Shown here in pieces: positions 51,960 to 60,633 of a DNA stretch of 64,000 nt (the first letter of the stretch is position 1; the number at the start of each line of letters is the position of its first letter). The notes beneath the pieces were generated by a model that searched no databases, was not told where the DNA came from, and saw only the letters and a list, made by a program, of their open reading frames with translations. The position numbers and the translations under genes are program-made. The stretch lies in the NCBI RefSeq assembly GCF_009371885.1, contig NZ_QLZA01000010.1, positions 62,001-126,000 of the forward strand, written 5' to 3'. This DNA comes from Bifidobacterium tibiigranuli (GTDB lineage Bacteria > Actinomycetota > Actinomycetes > Actinomycetales > Bifidobacteriaceae).

Positions 51960-54557
51960 TCAACGCCCAAGCGTCATCAACCGCGTGGCTCCCATCGCGT
52001 CAAGGCACCAGGCGTTCTCGTAGGAGACCTCCCGCCACTGCTTGTAGCGCCCGGTGGTGCCGCCATGACCCGCCTCAATCTCGATTTTGGCAATCACATC
52101 GACGCCGGCGGATTGCAGCCTGGCAATCCATTTGAGTGGCTCGACGACCAGCACGCGCGTGTCGTTCATCGAGGTGGTCACGAGGATCTTCGGGAAGCGC
52201 GCAACCGGATGCTCATCGCTCGGCGCGTTTTCATAGGGCGTGTACGACTTCATGTACTGGTACACCTGCTCGTCGTGCAGCGGGTCGCCCCACTCGTCCC
52301 ATTCGGTGACGGTCAGCGGCAGCGAAGGGTCGAGTATCGAGGTCAGCGCGTCCACGAAGGGCACATCCGCTTCGATGGCGGCAAAGCGCTCCGGCGCCAT
52401 ATTGGCAACGGCCCCCATGAGCAGGCCGCCCGCTGACCCGCCATTGGCCACTGTCCGCGCCGGATCGACGTACCCGGCCTCCTGCAGTGCGGCGGTCACA
52501 TCGACGAAATCCTCGAAGGAATGCTTCTTCTCAAGCCGTCGGCCATGCTCATACCAGGCGCGGCCCATTTCGCCGCCGCCACGGATATGCGGCACCGCGT
52601 AGAGTACGCCGCGATCAAGCAGGCTGATGCGGCCTGCGGAGAAACCAGGGTCCGAGCTGATCTCGTAGGCCCCATAGCCGGTGACGAACATCGGCATCGA
52701 AACGGCAGACCCGGCTGCTCCATGCGCGGCGATGCCGGCGCTGCTTCCTGGCACCGCATCCGGAGCCGGGGCCGAGATATGCCTGGGGCACGCGGCCAGC
52801 CGGGGCATCGCCTCGGTGCGCCAGACGAGCGAAACCGGCACATCCTCCCCGTCACGCACCTTCACCCAGACGCGGCGCTCCGAGTAGTTGCGCGCATCAA
52901 AGCCGCCAAGCACCTGCGCGCGCTTGAGCAAGACATCCTCGCCGGTGGCGGGGTCCAACTCGTGCAGCTCGGCTGGCCGCGTGTAGCTGCCAAACGAATA
53001 GCGCATGCGCGGCGCGTCGTATGACGGATTGCCGCCGGTGCCGAAGGAATACAGCCGCCTCGGCTCTTTGGGCCTCAGTTTCGCGGCTTCACCGGATTCA
53101 CCAGCTTCACCAGTCGCGCTGGCTTTCTGCGGCTCATTCGCACGCTCATTGCTGCCCTCGCCATCCTGCGATTCATCTTCCTGTGGCTCGATCTCCCGAA
53201 AGCGCCACGGCCTACCGGCAAGGAAGTCCTGCGCGGCGTCCTGCTTGGTCATCACGGCCACATGCGGCAGGCTGTTCGCGCGATACGACAGCGACACGAA
53301 GTGCCGGTGCAGCGCAATACCTTCGATGCCCAAGCCGCGCACGCCCTGCAGAATCGCCGGATTGCGGGGGTCGTAATACGGCGTGCAGACCGATTTGGTC
53401 GACGCCCCGGCCTCAAGCCGTTCGCCCTCCTTGCATCCGTACGGCGAGCCGACCGCGACCACGGTGCCTTCGCCGAGGCGGTATGGCGGCTCATGCGTGC
53501 GCATATCGATGACGTCGATCTCAAAATTCGGGTTGCACGCATTGTGGTATACGACAGCGGGCGGTATGTCCTCGCCCTGCTCGCCTGCACCTTCGAAGCA
53601 TGCAAAGCTCACATCGTACTCCACGTCATCCTGACGCGGAATGAAGACGCGGAACTCCCCCTCGGGCGTTGCCACAGGCAGCATCCACACCTCGCCGCTG
53701 GTCTTCGAGCTGGTGGCGATGACGATGTTCCGCTCGTCGAAGCTCAGGCCCACGCCCACCCAGAAACGCTCATCGTCTTCGCGGAACACCTCCACGTCCT
53801 CATCGACCGGCGTGCCGACATGATGCCGGCGAATCGCATAGGGCCGCCAAGCGTCGTCAAGCACCGCATAGAACACCCACTGCGCGTCCGGCGTGAAACA
53901 TGCCCCGCCGATGCCGTGCAGCACCTCCGGCAGCTCGGTGCCGTCGCGCAGATCGCGGATACGAAAGTCGTAGCGCTCGTCGCCGGCGATGTCGACGCCG
54001 TAGAGCAGCCAGCGCCCGTCCCGGCTCAAATCAAGACCGCCCAGACGGAAGAAATCATGACCCTGCGCCTCAAGATTCGCGTCGAAGATGATCTCCTCGC
54101 CGCGCATCGAGCCGGGTTCGCCCTTCGGATCGACCTGCGGAGGGGTCCAGTCGTCGGGCCCGGCAATCGGGATGCGACATTGCGTGGCATACTGGCGCCC
54201 CTCCTGCGTGCGCACGAAGTACCAGAAGCCGTCGATGCGCGTCGGCACGGACATATCCGTCTCCTGCACGCGGGATTTGAGCTCGTCGAACAACGTCGCG
54301 CTCAAGCCCTGCAAACCCGCCGTGCGCGACTGGCAGTAGTCGTTCTGCGCGCTGACATAGTCGCGCACTTCGGCGGATTCCTTGTCGCGCATCCACTCGT
54401 AGGGGTCGTTGAACACGTCGCCGTGCATCGAGCGGATATGGTTGAGTTTTCTGGCTGCAGGCGGGCGCGTATCAGACGCGCCGGAACGTGAATCCGCCTT
54501 CGGATTATGCCGTGCCGTGTCTGTTCCCTCTTCAGCGATGGTGGTGACAATGGTCAT
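51960..54557 (-). CDS. ptrB: Oligopeptidase B (S9A prolyl oligopeptidase family)
   Basis: Serine peptidase that cleaves short peptides, typically after Lys or Arg; cytoplasmic. 865 residues: an N-terminal beta-propeller (~residues 35-590) and a C-terminal alpha/beta-hydrolase domain. The nucleophile is in NGGSAGGLL, the Asp in SMNDTRV, the His in EAGHGG. The usual family length is ~690-720; extra residues are a Ser/Glu/Gly-rich linker (near residues 460-490, SGEAGESGEAAK) and an Ala/Gly-rich insertion near residues 595-625. ATG 54557 has TATAAT (54566-54571) 8 nt upstream and no Shine-Dalgarno. Flanked on both sides by tandem palindrome arrays. Confidence 0.93.
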   Translation of the reverse strand: MTIVTTIAEEGTDTARHNPKADSRSGASDTRPPAARKLNHIRSMHGDVFNDPYEWMRDKESAEVRDYVSAQNDYCQSRTAGLQGLSATLFDELKSRVQETDMSVPTRIDGFWYFVRTQEGRQYATQCRIPIAGPDDWTPPQVDPKGEPGSMRGEEIIFDANLEAQGHDFFRLGGLDLSRDGRWLLYGVDIAGDERYDFRIRDLRDGTELPEVLHGIGGACFTPDAQWVFYAVLDDAWRPYAIRRHHVGTPVDEDVEVFREDDERFWVGVGLSFDERNIVIATSSKTSGEVWMLPVATPEGEFRVFIPRQDDVEYDVSFACFEGAGEQGEDIPPAVVYHNACNPNFEIDVIDMRTHEPPYRLGEGTVVAVGSPYGCKEGERLEAGASTKSVCTPYYDPRNPAILQGVRGLGIEGIALHRHFVSLSYRANSLPHVAVMTKQDAAQDFLAGRPWRFREIEPQEDESQDGEGSNERANEPQKASATGEAGESGEAAKLRPKEPRRLYSFGTGGNPSYDAPRMRYSFGSYTRPAELHELDPATGEDVLLKRAQVLGGFDARNYSERRVWVKVRDGEDVPVSLVWRTEAMPRLAACPRHISAPAPDAVPGSSAGIAAHGAAGSAVSMPMFVTGYGAYEISSDPGFSAGRISLLDRGVLYAVPHIRGGGEMGRAWYEHGRRLEKKHSFEDFVDVTAALQEAGYVDPARTVANGGSAGGLLMGAVANMAPERFAAIEADVPFVDALTSILDPSLPLTVTEWDEWGDPLHDEQVYQYMKSYTPYENAPSDEHPVARFPKILVTTSMNDTRVLVVEPLKWIARLQSAGVDVIAKIEIEAGHGGTTGRYKQWREVSYENAWCLDAMGATRLMTLGR

Positions 54558-54565
54558 GCTGCCCG

Positions 54566-54571
54566 ATTATA
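54566..54571 (-). promoter_or_regulatory. -10 box of ptrB, implying a leaderless mRNA
   Basis: Perfect TATAAT on the minus strand, 8 nt before ATG 54557. No consensus -35 is visible at 16-18 nt. Similar -10 boxes sit before the PBP gene (TAGAAT, 47487-47492), the DUF4916 gene (GATAAT, 61264-61269), leuB, gcvH and the 26404-27111 gene. Confidence 0.6.
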
Positions 54572-54692
54572 CGACCCCGAGGTGCGCGCGAATCGACTTA
54601 TGCGTCCAGCCGACCGCCATGCGCGTGATGTCGCTCACACCGCAGGCAACGCTGCCCCATGCCAACGCTACCTCATGCCAACACCGTGTCCC

Positions 54693-54807
54693 CAGCGTAC
54701 GTTTCCTGTCACCTTGCTGAAGGTCATATCGGAAAACGTACGCTGAGCACGTGGCAGCGTACGTTTTCCAATACGGCCACTGCAAGCAATCAGGAAAACG
54801 TACGCTG
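54693..54807. repeat. Two 53-nt palindromes repeated every 62 bp after the App1-type phosphatase gene
   Basis: CAGCGTACGTTTTCC and its complement alternate: 54693-54706 (one base shorter), 54731-54745 (complement), 54755-54769, 54793-54807 (complement). Each pair forms a hairpin with 14-15-bp arms and a ~23-24-nt loop. The second pair repeats the first with a 62-bp offset. The array begins 37 bp from the phosphatase stop. Confidence 0.88.
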
Positions 54808-54844
54808 AGGAACCAACCACCTCAAAAAACGCGCTACCGGCGCG

Positions 54845-56047
54845 CTACTGGAACTTCGCCAGATACGGCAGCATCGTCTTCATGAGGTTCGAGCCGGTCG
54901 TGCCGGTGAACACGGGCACGTCGGTGACCGGCACCGGCTGGGTCGTGGTCAGGCCCGCAACCGGCCCCAGCGGTGAGTATTCGCGCGGGCTGAGCTGGCG
55001 GATGCCGATGGCGAGCACCCGCCCAGGGTAGCGCCGCGCGATGGTGGCGTATGTGGTCGGGTCCTTCTGTCCGTCGTCACCGATGAGGATGAAGCGCATG
55101 TCGGGGAAATCCCCCATGAGCTGCTCGGCGAATTCGAGCTTGTGCTGCACGCCGGAGGGAATGAAGGTCTTGGGGCGCGGGTCAAGGTCGCGCAGCAGCA
55201 GCGGCCCCTGCGGGAAGCCCTGATCGGCGATGAAGTTGCGGATGGAGCTTTCGACGTTCCACGGCGAGGTCGACAGGTAGAAGAACGGCGCCTGGGGAAA
55301 CATATCGGCGATCTTGTTGAACAGCACGCCCATGCCCGGCACCGAGCCGCGCTTTTTCGGATTCAGCAGCAGCAGATTGTAGGCCGCGCGCAGCGGCGAC
55401 GGCGCCTGCGTCACCATAATCGTGTCGTCGACGTCCGAGATCACGCCGATCGGCGTGCCCGGGGCGATGGTGAACAGCTGCGAGGCGACAGGCTTGCGAT
55501 GGGCCACCTGATAGGACACGGTGTGGATGCCCGGTTCGAGCCGACGCTCGGCCACCAGATCGAGGTAGCCCGAAACGTCGGAGATGATGGTCTCGCCGCT
55601 GCGATCCCTGCCACTGTCGACCCGATCATAGACCTCGGAGCTGCCGATTTGCACGGTGGTGAGCGGCGCTTCGTCGATTGCGATTCTGACGTTCGTGGCT
55701 GGCGCGGGGACCATGAGCATCGCCCGCAGACCGCGGACCAGTCTGCCCGGTTCGCTGCGCACCGGCGCGTATACGGTCCGGCAGATCAGTCGCGAGTAGT
55801 CGTCAGTGCCGTACCCGACATAGGGCTCGACATTCGGACGCCAGTTAAGGTATTTGCCGATGGCGCTGGACACCCGTATCCACGCGCCGAAGCCGGCGAC
55901 GATCAGCGAACGCATGGAACGGATGAGCAGCGGCTTGTCCTCGAAGCGCTCATGGCGCGAGGCTGCGTCGAAGGTCGTGACGACCCGCCGCACCGGGATG
56001 GGCACGGTGGCCATGTCGTCGGGTTCGAGCTCGTCTTGTGCAGTCAT
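54845..56047 (-). CDS. App1-type (HAD-like) phosphatase
   Basis: 400 residues. The C-terminal half has the APP1 phosphatidate-phosphatase catalytic pattern: the DxDxT-type motif SDVDDTI near residue 205, FYLSTSPWN, KLEFAEQLMGDFP and LIGDDGQKDP. The N-terminal half is a beta-rich domain of unknown role. In yeast App1 dephosphorylates phosphatidic acid; the bacterial substrate is not established. GGAGAG is 5-6 nt before ATG 56047. It follows gcvH by 76 nt on the same strand. Confidence 0.85.
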   Translation of the reverse strand: MTAQDELEPDDMATVPIPVRRVVTTFDAASRHERFEDKPLLIRSMRSLIVAGFGAWIRVSSAIGKYLNWRPNVEPYVGYGTDDYSRLICRTVYAPVRSEPGRLVRGLRAMLMVPAPATNVRIAIDEAPLTTVQIGSSEVYDRVDSGRDRSGETIISDVSGYLDLVAERRLEPGIHTVSYQVAHRKPVASQLFTIAPGTPIGVISDVDDTIMVTQAPSPLRAAYNLLLLNPKKRGSVPGMGVLFNKIADMFPQAPFFYLSTSPWNVESSIRNFIADQGFPQGPLLLRDLDPRPKTFIPSGVQHKLEFAEQLMGDFPDMRFILIGDDGQKDPTTYATIARRYPGRVLAIGIRQLSPREYSPLGPVAGLTTTQPVPVTDVPVFTGTTGSNLMKTMLPYLAKFQ

Positions 56048-56080
56048 ATTCTCTCCATATGCGCGGCCCTAGGGACTGTG

Positions 56081-56106
56081 GATTCAAGGAGTTGATTCAA
56101 GGAGTT
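56081..56106. repeat. Tandem 13-bp direct repeat between gcvH and the App1 gene
   Basis: GATTCAAGGAGTT occurs twice head-to-tail (56081-56093, 56094-56106) in the 76-nt gap. Confidence 0.8.
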
Positions 56107-56123
56107 GTGAAATTATTCGATCA

Positions 56124-56528
56124 TTATCTGATCATCGCGCCGTATTCGTCGGCACTGAGCAGCTGCGGCTCGTCATCGTCCAAGTCCACTTTCAGGATCC
56201 ACCCCTCGCCATAGGGATCGTTCGTGATCACGCTGGGATCGTCGGAGGCATCGCGATTCACGTAGCGCACAACCCCCGCCACCGGGCACACCAGCGGTTC
56301 GACGGCCTTGGCCGATTCCAGCTCCACGATCTCATCGCCTGCCTCGACGCGCGTGCCGACCTCCGGCAGATCGAGGAACACCAGCTCGCCCATCTGGTTC
56401 GCAGCGTACTCGGTCACGCCAATCAACGCGGGGCTCACCGAGTCATCCACCCACACATGCTCGGTGGAATACTGCAGATGATCGGGGACGTCAAGCTTCG
56501 CTGGCTTGTCTTCGGTGTTTGCACTCAT
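56124..56528 (-). CDS. gcvH: Glycine cleavage system H-like protein
   Basis: Small lipoyl-carrier protein, 134 residues. The lipoylation Lys lies in VELESAKAVEPL (canonical form ESVKA), preceded by YSTEHVWV and followed by the GcvH-typical YGEGWILKV. No gcvT, gcvP or lipoamide dehydrogenase gene is in the window, so it is an orphan here; lipoate could come from the ligase at 48420-49613. TAGGCT (56537-56542) lies 8 nt before ATG 56528. Alternative role: a GcvH-like carrier in a process other than glycine cleavage, as known for GcvH-L in some Firmicutes. Confidence 0.92.
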   Translation of the reverse strand: MSANTEDKPAKLDVPDHLQYSTEHVWVDDSVSPALIGVTEYAANQMGELVFLDLPEVGTRVEAGDEIVELESAKAVEPLVCPVAGVVRYVNRDASDDPSVITNDPYGEGWILKVDLDDDEPQLLSADEYGAMIR

Positions 56529-56658
56529 GGCTCACCAGCCTAGCGTCCCTGCATTACATAACGCTGACACGCCCTGCGTACCTACGTAAAGCTGGCAAGC
56601 TCCCGTGCGCATGCATCCGCACGTATACGCGCGATATAGCTATATGGCTGATGCGCCC

Positions 56659-58278
56659 CTAGCGCACCGCGCCGGACGGCTGGGCACCGATCACCTGGAC
56701 GAGAGTGCCCTCAGGGCAGTTGTCGTAGATCCACTGCGCATCCTGCTCGTACATGTTGACGCATCCGTGCGAGCCGTTGTTGGAGGGGTCGCCGCTTGCG
56801 ATGCCGCCGTAGTTCCAGTCGGCGGTATGGAAGCCCTCGCCGCCGTTGAAGTAGCTCACCCATTTCACGCCGGGCGAGAGGTAGTGCGAGCCATCGTCGT
56901 TGAGCCCGCGCATGTCCTGCGAGGCATACCGCAGGTCGATGAAGAAGTTGCCGCTGTCGGTTTCATGGTTGCCTGAGCGCCCGGTGCATACCAGGAAGGT
57001 CTTCACCGGCGTATCGCCGCGGTACACGGTCGCGGTCTGCGAGGACTTGTCGACGACGATGCGATATTCGGGCTTGACCTGCTTGGTGTCGTATTTGGTC
57101 ACATCCGCCTCGGCCTGGATGGTGGCCGGCTTGCCCGCATCGAGCGCCTGCACCACCTGCTGCGCCACGGCGTCGGTGTTCTTGATTGCCACTCCGTTGA
57201 CGCCCGGCGTCTTCGTGGCCAGCACCGTGCCCGCATCGTTGACGATGTCCTCTTGCGTGACCTTCTGCTGATTGAGCTGCGCGGGCAGATCCTTGGCCAT
57301 ATACGCGCTGACCGCCGTCTTGTCGTAGCTTACGGCGATGGTGCCGGCGGAGGGGTCTGCGTCCGTTTTAATCCATGAAGCGACGACATCGGCTGGTATC
57401 ACGAATGATTTGGCGTCGCCGTTGTTGACGGTTATCGTATTCGCGAGACGCTGGTTCGCCTGATCGGCAGTTTGCTGCGCAGCCGCGACGGGAATCGGCG
57501 TGGTGACATTGCTGTAGGCCACAGCCACCGTGGTCGGCTGACCCGGCGTGGCGATCATGGCGTCCACGGCCTTGTCGACCGGTGCCGACACTGGTGCCTT
57601 GCCGTCTTTGCCCGGAGACACGTTGAACTGCTTGGCGTTGCCGTCGAAGGCGATGGTGGAGGGCACTGCGCGGTCCGACTCGGCGATGAAGGTCTTGGTC
57701 AGGTAGGTGGATGCGGCGAGCTTGTCGGGCTTTGCAGCCAGCGCGACCGACTCATGGGAGAAGGGGTTGAGCCTGTTGAAATCGTTGCTGCTCTTGGCAT
57801 CAAGAATATTGTTCACCGTCGTATCGGTGTTGACCTGCACGCCGAGATCGCGCAGCGAGGCATTGGCCTTCTTGCCGGAGTTGTCGCTCACCGCAATCGT
57901 CGAATGCACGACTGCAGCGTTGACCGTGTTCTTCAGTTCGGCAGCCGTCTTGCCCATCACCGATACGCCGCCGAAGGTGACGCCCGGAGCCGCTTTGTCT
58001 TGGAAGTACCAGCGCGCGCCGAAGAAGGATCCAATCGCAAGCACGATAAGCGCGGCCAGAATGCTCAGCGCCACGATAAGCGCGGCCCTGCTGCGTTTGC
58101 GCGGCATGGCGAGCGCGGCGGTATCTGCTGGCAGCTGCGCATCCCACGCGCCAAGCGGGAGGAACGCTTCCGTGCGTTCGCCGGCCGACGGAAAACCGTC
58201 TGTGGAGGCATTTTGGTATGCGGGAATCCTGCCCGTCTGATCGGGCATGAATCCCTGTCCTTCAGTAGCGCTCGTCAC
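56659..58278 (-). CDS. L,D-transpeptidase (YkuD) with putative peptidoglycan-binding domains
   Basis: 539 residues. The N-terminal ~65 residues are cytoplasmic, followed by a basic stretch (MPRKRSRA) and a membrane span (LIVALSILAALIVLAIG). A long Ala/Val/Thr-rich external region resembling PG_binding_4 repeats leads to the YkuD domain, with FHTADWNYGG and the catalytic SHGCVNM near the C-terminus. It makes 3-3 peptidoglycan cross-links or anchors molecules to the wall. The start is GTG 58278 with AAAGGA 6 nt upstream; the frame is open seven codons further, to a GTG at 58299 with less support. Confidence 0.92.
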   Translation of the reverse strand: MTSATEGQGFMPDQTGRIPAYQNASTDGFPSAGERTEAFLPLGAWDAQLPADTAALAMPRKRSRAALIVALSILAALIVLAIGSFFGARWYFQDKAAPGVTFGGVSVMGKTAAELKNTVNAAVVHSTIAVSDNSGKKANASLRDLGVQVNTDTTVNNILDAKSSNDFNRLNPFSHESVALAAKPDKLAASTYLTKTFIAESDRAVPSTIAFDGNAKQFNVSPGKDGKAPVSAPVDKAVDAMIATPGQPTTVAVAYSNVTTPIPVAAAQQTADQANQRLANTITVNNGDAKSFVIPADVVASWIKTDADPSAGTIAVSYDKTAVSAYMAKDLPAQLNQQKVTQEDIVNDAGTVLATKTPGVNGVAIKNTDAVAQQVVQALDAGKPATIQAEADVTKYDTKQVKPEYRIVVDKSSQTATVYRGDTPVKTFLVCTGRSGNHETDSGNFFIDLRYASQDMRGLNDDGSHYLSPGVKWVSYFNGGEGFHTADWNYGGIASGDPSNNGSHGCVNMYEQDAQWIYDNCPEGTLVQVIGAQPSGAVR

Positions 58279-58363
58279 GTCGTATCCTTTCCCTCTCACT
58301 CCGGGGAATTGTATGCCTATCTTATGACCTGAAATGCACGCCGTCTCAGCTGTGAGCGTGCTT

Positions 58364-59578
58364 TCACAGCTCGCGTCCGTACCATTCCTCGATCATGTAC
58401 CGCGCGATAGTGGCCTTGCCGGGAGCCTGTATGCGGCCGGTGGCCAGCTCGGCGGTGTATTCATCACGGGTCAGCCAACGGGCTTCGGCAGTTTCGATGT
58501 CATCCACCGTGATTTCGGTGCTGGCTGCACGGGCCTTGAACGCCACCATCAGCGAGGAGGGGAACGGCCAGGGCTGCGAGCCAAGGTAGCGCACCTCGCC
58601 CACATCCACGCCGACCTCCTCCTTGGCTTCGCGCCGGCAGGCATGCTCAAGATTCTCACCGGCCTCGACGAAGCCTGCGGAAACGGAGAACAGCCGCGAA
58701 TCGCCCCACGCCTTGTTGTGCTGGAGCAGCAGCCGATCCTGTGCGTCCACGATGGCGGTGATCACCGCCGGCTCGACGCGCGGGAACAGCGTGCGGTTGC
58801 CGTCCGCCTCGTTGTCGCAGCGCTGGGCCCACCCGCCCATCGCCGGCTGCACCGCAGCCCCACAGCTCGGGCAGAAGCGCTGGCGGGCGTGCCACAGGCT
58901 CAGCGCGCTGGCATTGGTGGCCTGGCCGGACTCCCGGGCCGAGGCATGCGGGACGAAAGCGCGGATATCAACCCAGTCGAAGCGGTCCGCCGCCTGTTCA
59001 AGCAGCGATGCGCTAGGCTTTGCAGCCCGCCCGTCAAGGCCATTGTCCGGGTCGAAGGCGTCGTCGGCACCTTCATGCGCGGCGTCCGGCGCGATGCTGT
59101 GCGAGGGGCCTTGCGAGCCGTCGAACATCCGCGTCAGATCCAAGGCGATGGCATGGCGGCGGGTATGGCGGCGGGTATTGGCTAATCGGGTGCCAGCGGT
59201 ACTGGCTTCGCTCCCGTACGCGCCGAGATAGATCGCGATGATTTCTGGATGCGCCGCAAGATCGTCCAGGATATACCGGCCAGGCAGCTCGGCGAGCCGC
59301 ATGCGGGCAACGTCATAGCCGCCCAAGCGCCCTTGGCCGTGCGGGACCGCCACCTTCCCATCGCGCACGAGCATGACCGAGGTCGCCGACGATTCCGGCC
59401 CACGCAGCAGGGCCTGAATGAGCCCGGGCTCGTCCCTTCGCGTGGTGTCGTAATCGATGTCGCCCTGAGCCAGCGGGAGGAATGGCAGCGTCTGTGTGAG
59501 CGCCAATGAAGAAAACCCCGATGTAGAAAACCCTGATGAAGAAAGCCCTGATGAAAACATCGTTGATTCCATCGTCAT
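58364..59578 (-). CDS. nudC: NAD(H) pyrophosphatase NudC-like (Nudix)
   Basis: 404 residues. Hydrolyses NADH/NAD and can remove NAD caps from RNA. The Nudix box is GFVEAGENLEHACRREAKEEVG and the NudC signature SQPWPFPSSLM follows. The zinc site is incomplete: CPSCG and one later Cys (RCDNE) are present, but the fourth Cys is Glu. The N-terminus (FSSGL, SSSGF, STSGF) is made of 15-bp repeats. The ATG overlaps the stop of the upstream hydrolase (TGATG), so translation is coupled; ATG 59572 is an alternative start. Confidence 0.9.
   Translation of the reverse strand: MTMESTMFSSGLSSSGFSTSGFSSLALTQTLPFLPLAQGDIDYDTTRRDEPGLIQALLRGPESSATSVMLVRDGKVAVPHGQGRLGGYDVARMRLAELPGRYILDDLAAHPEIIAIYLGAYGSEASTAGTRLANTRRHTRRHAIALDLTRMFDGSQGPSHSIAPDAAHEGADDAFDPDNGLDGRAAKPSASLLEQAADRFDWVDIRAFVPHASARESGQATNASALSLWHARQRFCPSCGAAVQPAMGGWAQRCDNEADGNRTLFPRVEPAVITAIVDAQDRLLLQHNKAWGDSRLFSVSAGFVEAGENLEHACRREAKEEVGVDVGEVRYLGSQPWPFPSSLMVAFKARAASTEITVDDIETAEARWLTRDEYTAELATGRIQAPGKATIARYMIEEWYGREL
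59505..59564 (-). repeat. Four 15-bp tandem units at the NudC N-terminus
   Basis: Units at 59505, 59520, 59535 and 59550, consensus (plus strand) GATGAAGAAAACCCT. The first three match the consensus at 13 or more of 15 positions. Confidence 0.88.
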
Positions 59579-60462
59579 CAGCCTTTCACCACGCGCCGCA
59601 TGAGGTCCGCCAGAGCCTGGGCCACGGCGGCCGGCTGCTCGACGGCGCTGAAATGGCCGCAGTCCTCGATCTCAGTGACTGCGGGGCTGGTGCCCGTCAG
59701 CATCGGCACGAAACCGCGCATCGCCTGCAGCGAGGGATCCAGCGTGCCGCACACCACGGCGGCCGGAACCGTGATCGCTGCAAGCTGATCGGTGAAGTCG
59801 GGCCGTCCGGCCGCCATGCGCTGTCGCCAAGCGATGCCATCCGGGCTCTGCTCATGAATCCACCGTGTGAACAGGTCGACGCACTGCGGCGAGCGTTTGA
59901 ACGCCGAATCGCCCGGCTGCGGCACCGCGAAATGCATCACCGGTTCGACGGTCTGCTCGTCCTCGCAGCGCTGCGCGATGGCCAGCCGATTCGCGCGCGC
60001 CTGGGGCGCGTCCGGGCTGGGCTGAGTGTCGCACAAGGCGATTCCCGCCAGCACCTCCGGGTGCCGTTTGACGATATCCATCACCACATAGCCGCCCATC
60101 GACAGGCCGACGAATACGGCCTTCCTGAATCCCGCCTGCCGCACCAGCTCGACGTAGGCATCAGCGACCATATCGAGCGCCTGCGCATACGAGCCATCCC
60201 CGTTGACCTCGCCGGTTTCGCCGGCGTTGGGCACCGGGCAGGTGCCCGCGCCTGGCATATCGGGCGCCCAGATGGCGAACGGCGCCAGCCCTGCCTCGTC
60301 GCTGAGCTGCGCGATAAGCGGCGCGCAGTCGTCCCACATGCGGTGGTCGATCGGGAAGGCGTGCACCAGTACCAGCGGCGTGTCCGCGCCCGGCTCTGCG
60401 TCTCCTAATTCCTTGTCAGCCAACTGGTGGCGGTATATGGTGTTCTGCAGCGATATGGCCAT
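59578..60462 (-). CDS. Alpha/beta hydrolase
   Basis: 294 residues. Fold landmarks: LVLVHAFPIDHRMWDD (oxyanion region), the nucleophile elbow GLSMGG, an acid after VCGTLDP, and the His in EDCGHFSAVEQP. Substrate unknown; proline-iminopeptidase, esterase and lactonase types all look like this. Weak GAGG precedes ATG 60462. It overlaps nudC by one base. Confidence 0.9.
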   Translation of the reverse strand: MAISLQNTIYRHQLADKELGDAEPGADTPLVLVHAFPIDHRMWDDCAPLIAQLSDEAGLAPFAIWAPDMPGAGTCPVPNAGETGEVNGDGSYAQALDMVADAYVELVRQAGFRKAVFVGLSMGGYVVMDIVKRHPEVLAGIALCDTQPSPDAPQARANRLAIAQRCEDEQTVEPVMHFAVPQPGDSAFKRSPQCVDLFTRWIHEQSPDGIAWRQRMAAGRPDFTDQLAAITVPAAVVCGTLDPSLQAMRGFVPMLTGTSPAVTEIEDCGHFSAVEQPAAVAQALADLMRRVVKG

Positions 60463-60633
60463 TGCCTCGCGTCTCCCTTCCCGTGCGAGCGCTTATGTGG
60501 TGCGCGTCGCATAGCATTCGTGCATTATCTTCACATCTGTGCCCTATTTACATCCATGTCCCAACGGTATTCATATCCGTCGCGCGCGCCGCGCCCGGCT
60601 GCCGCTCCGTTGCCGCGCCGCTTCCCGCTTGGT

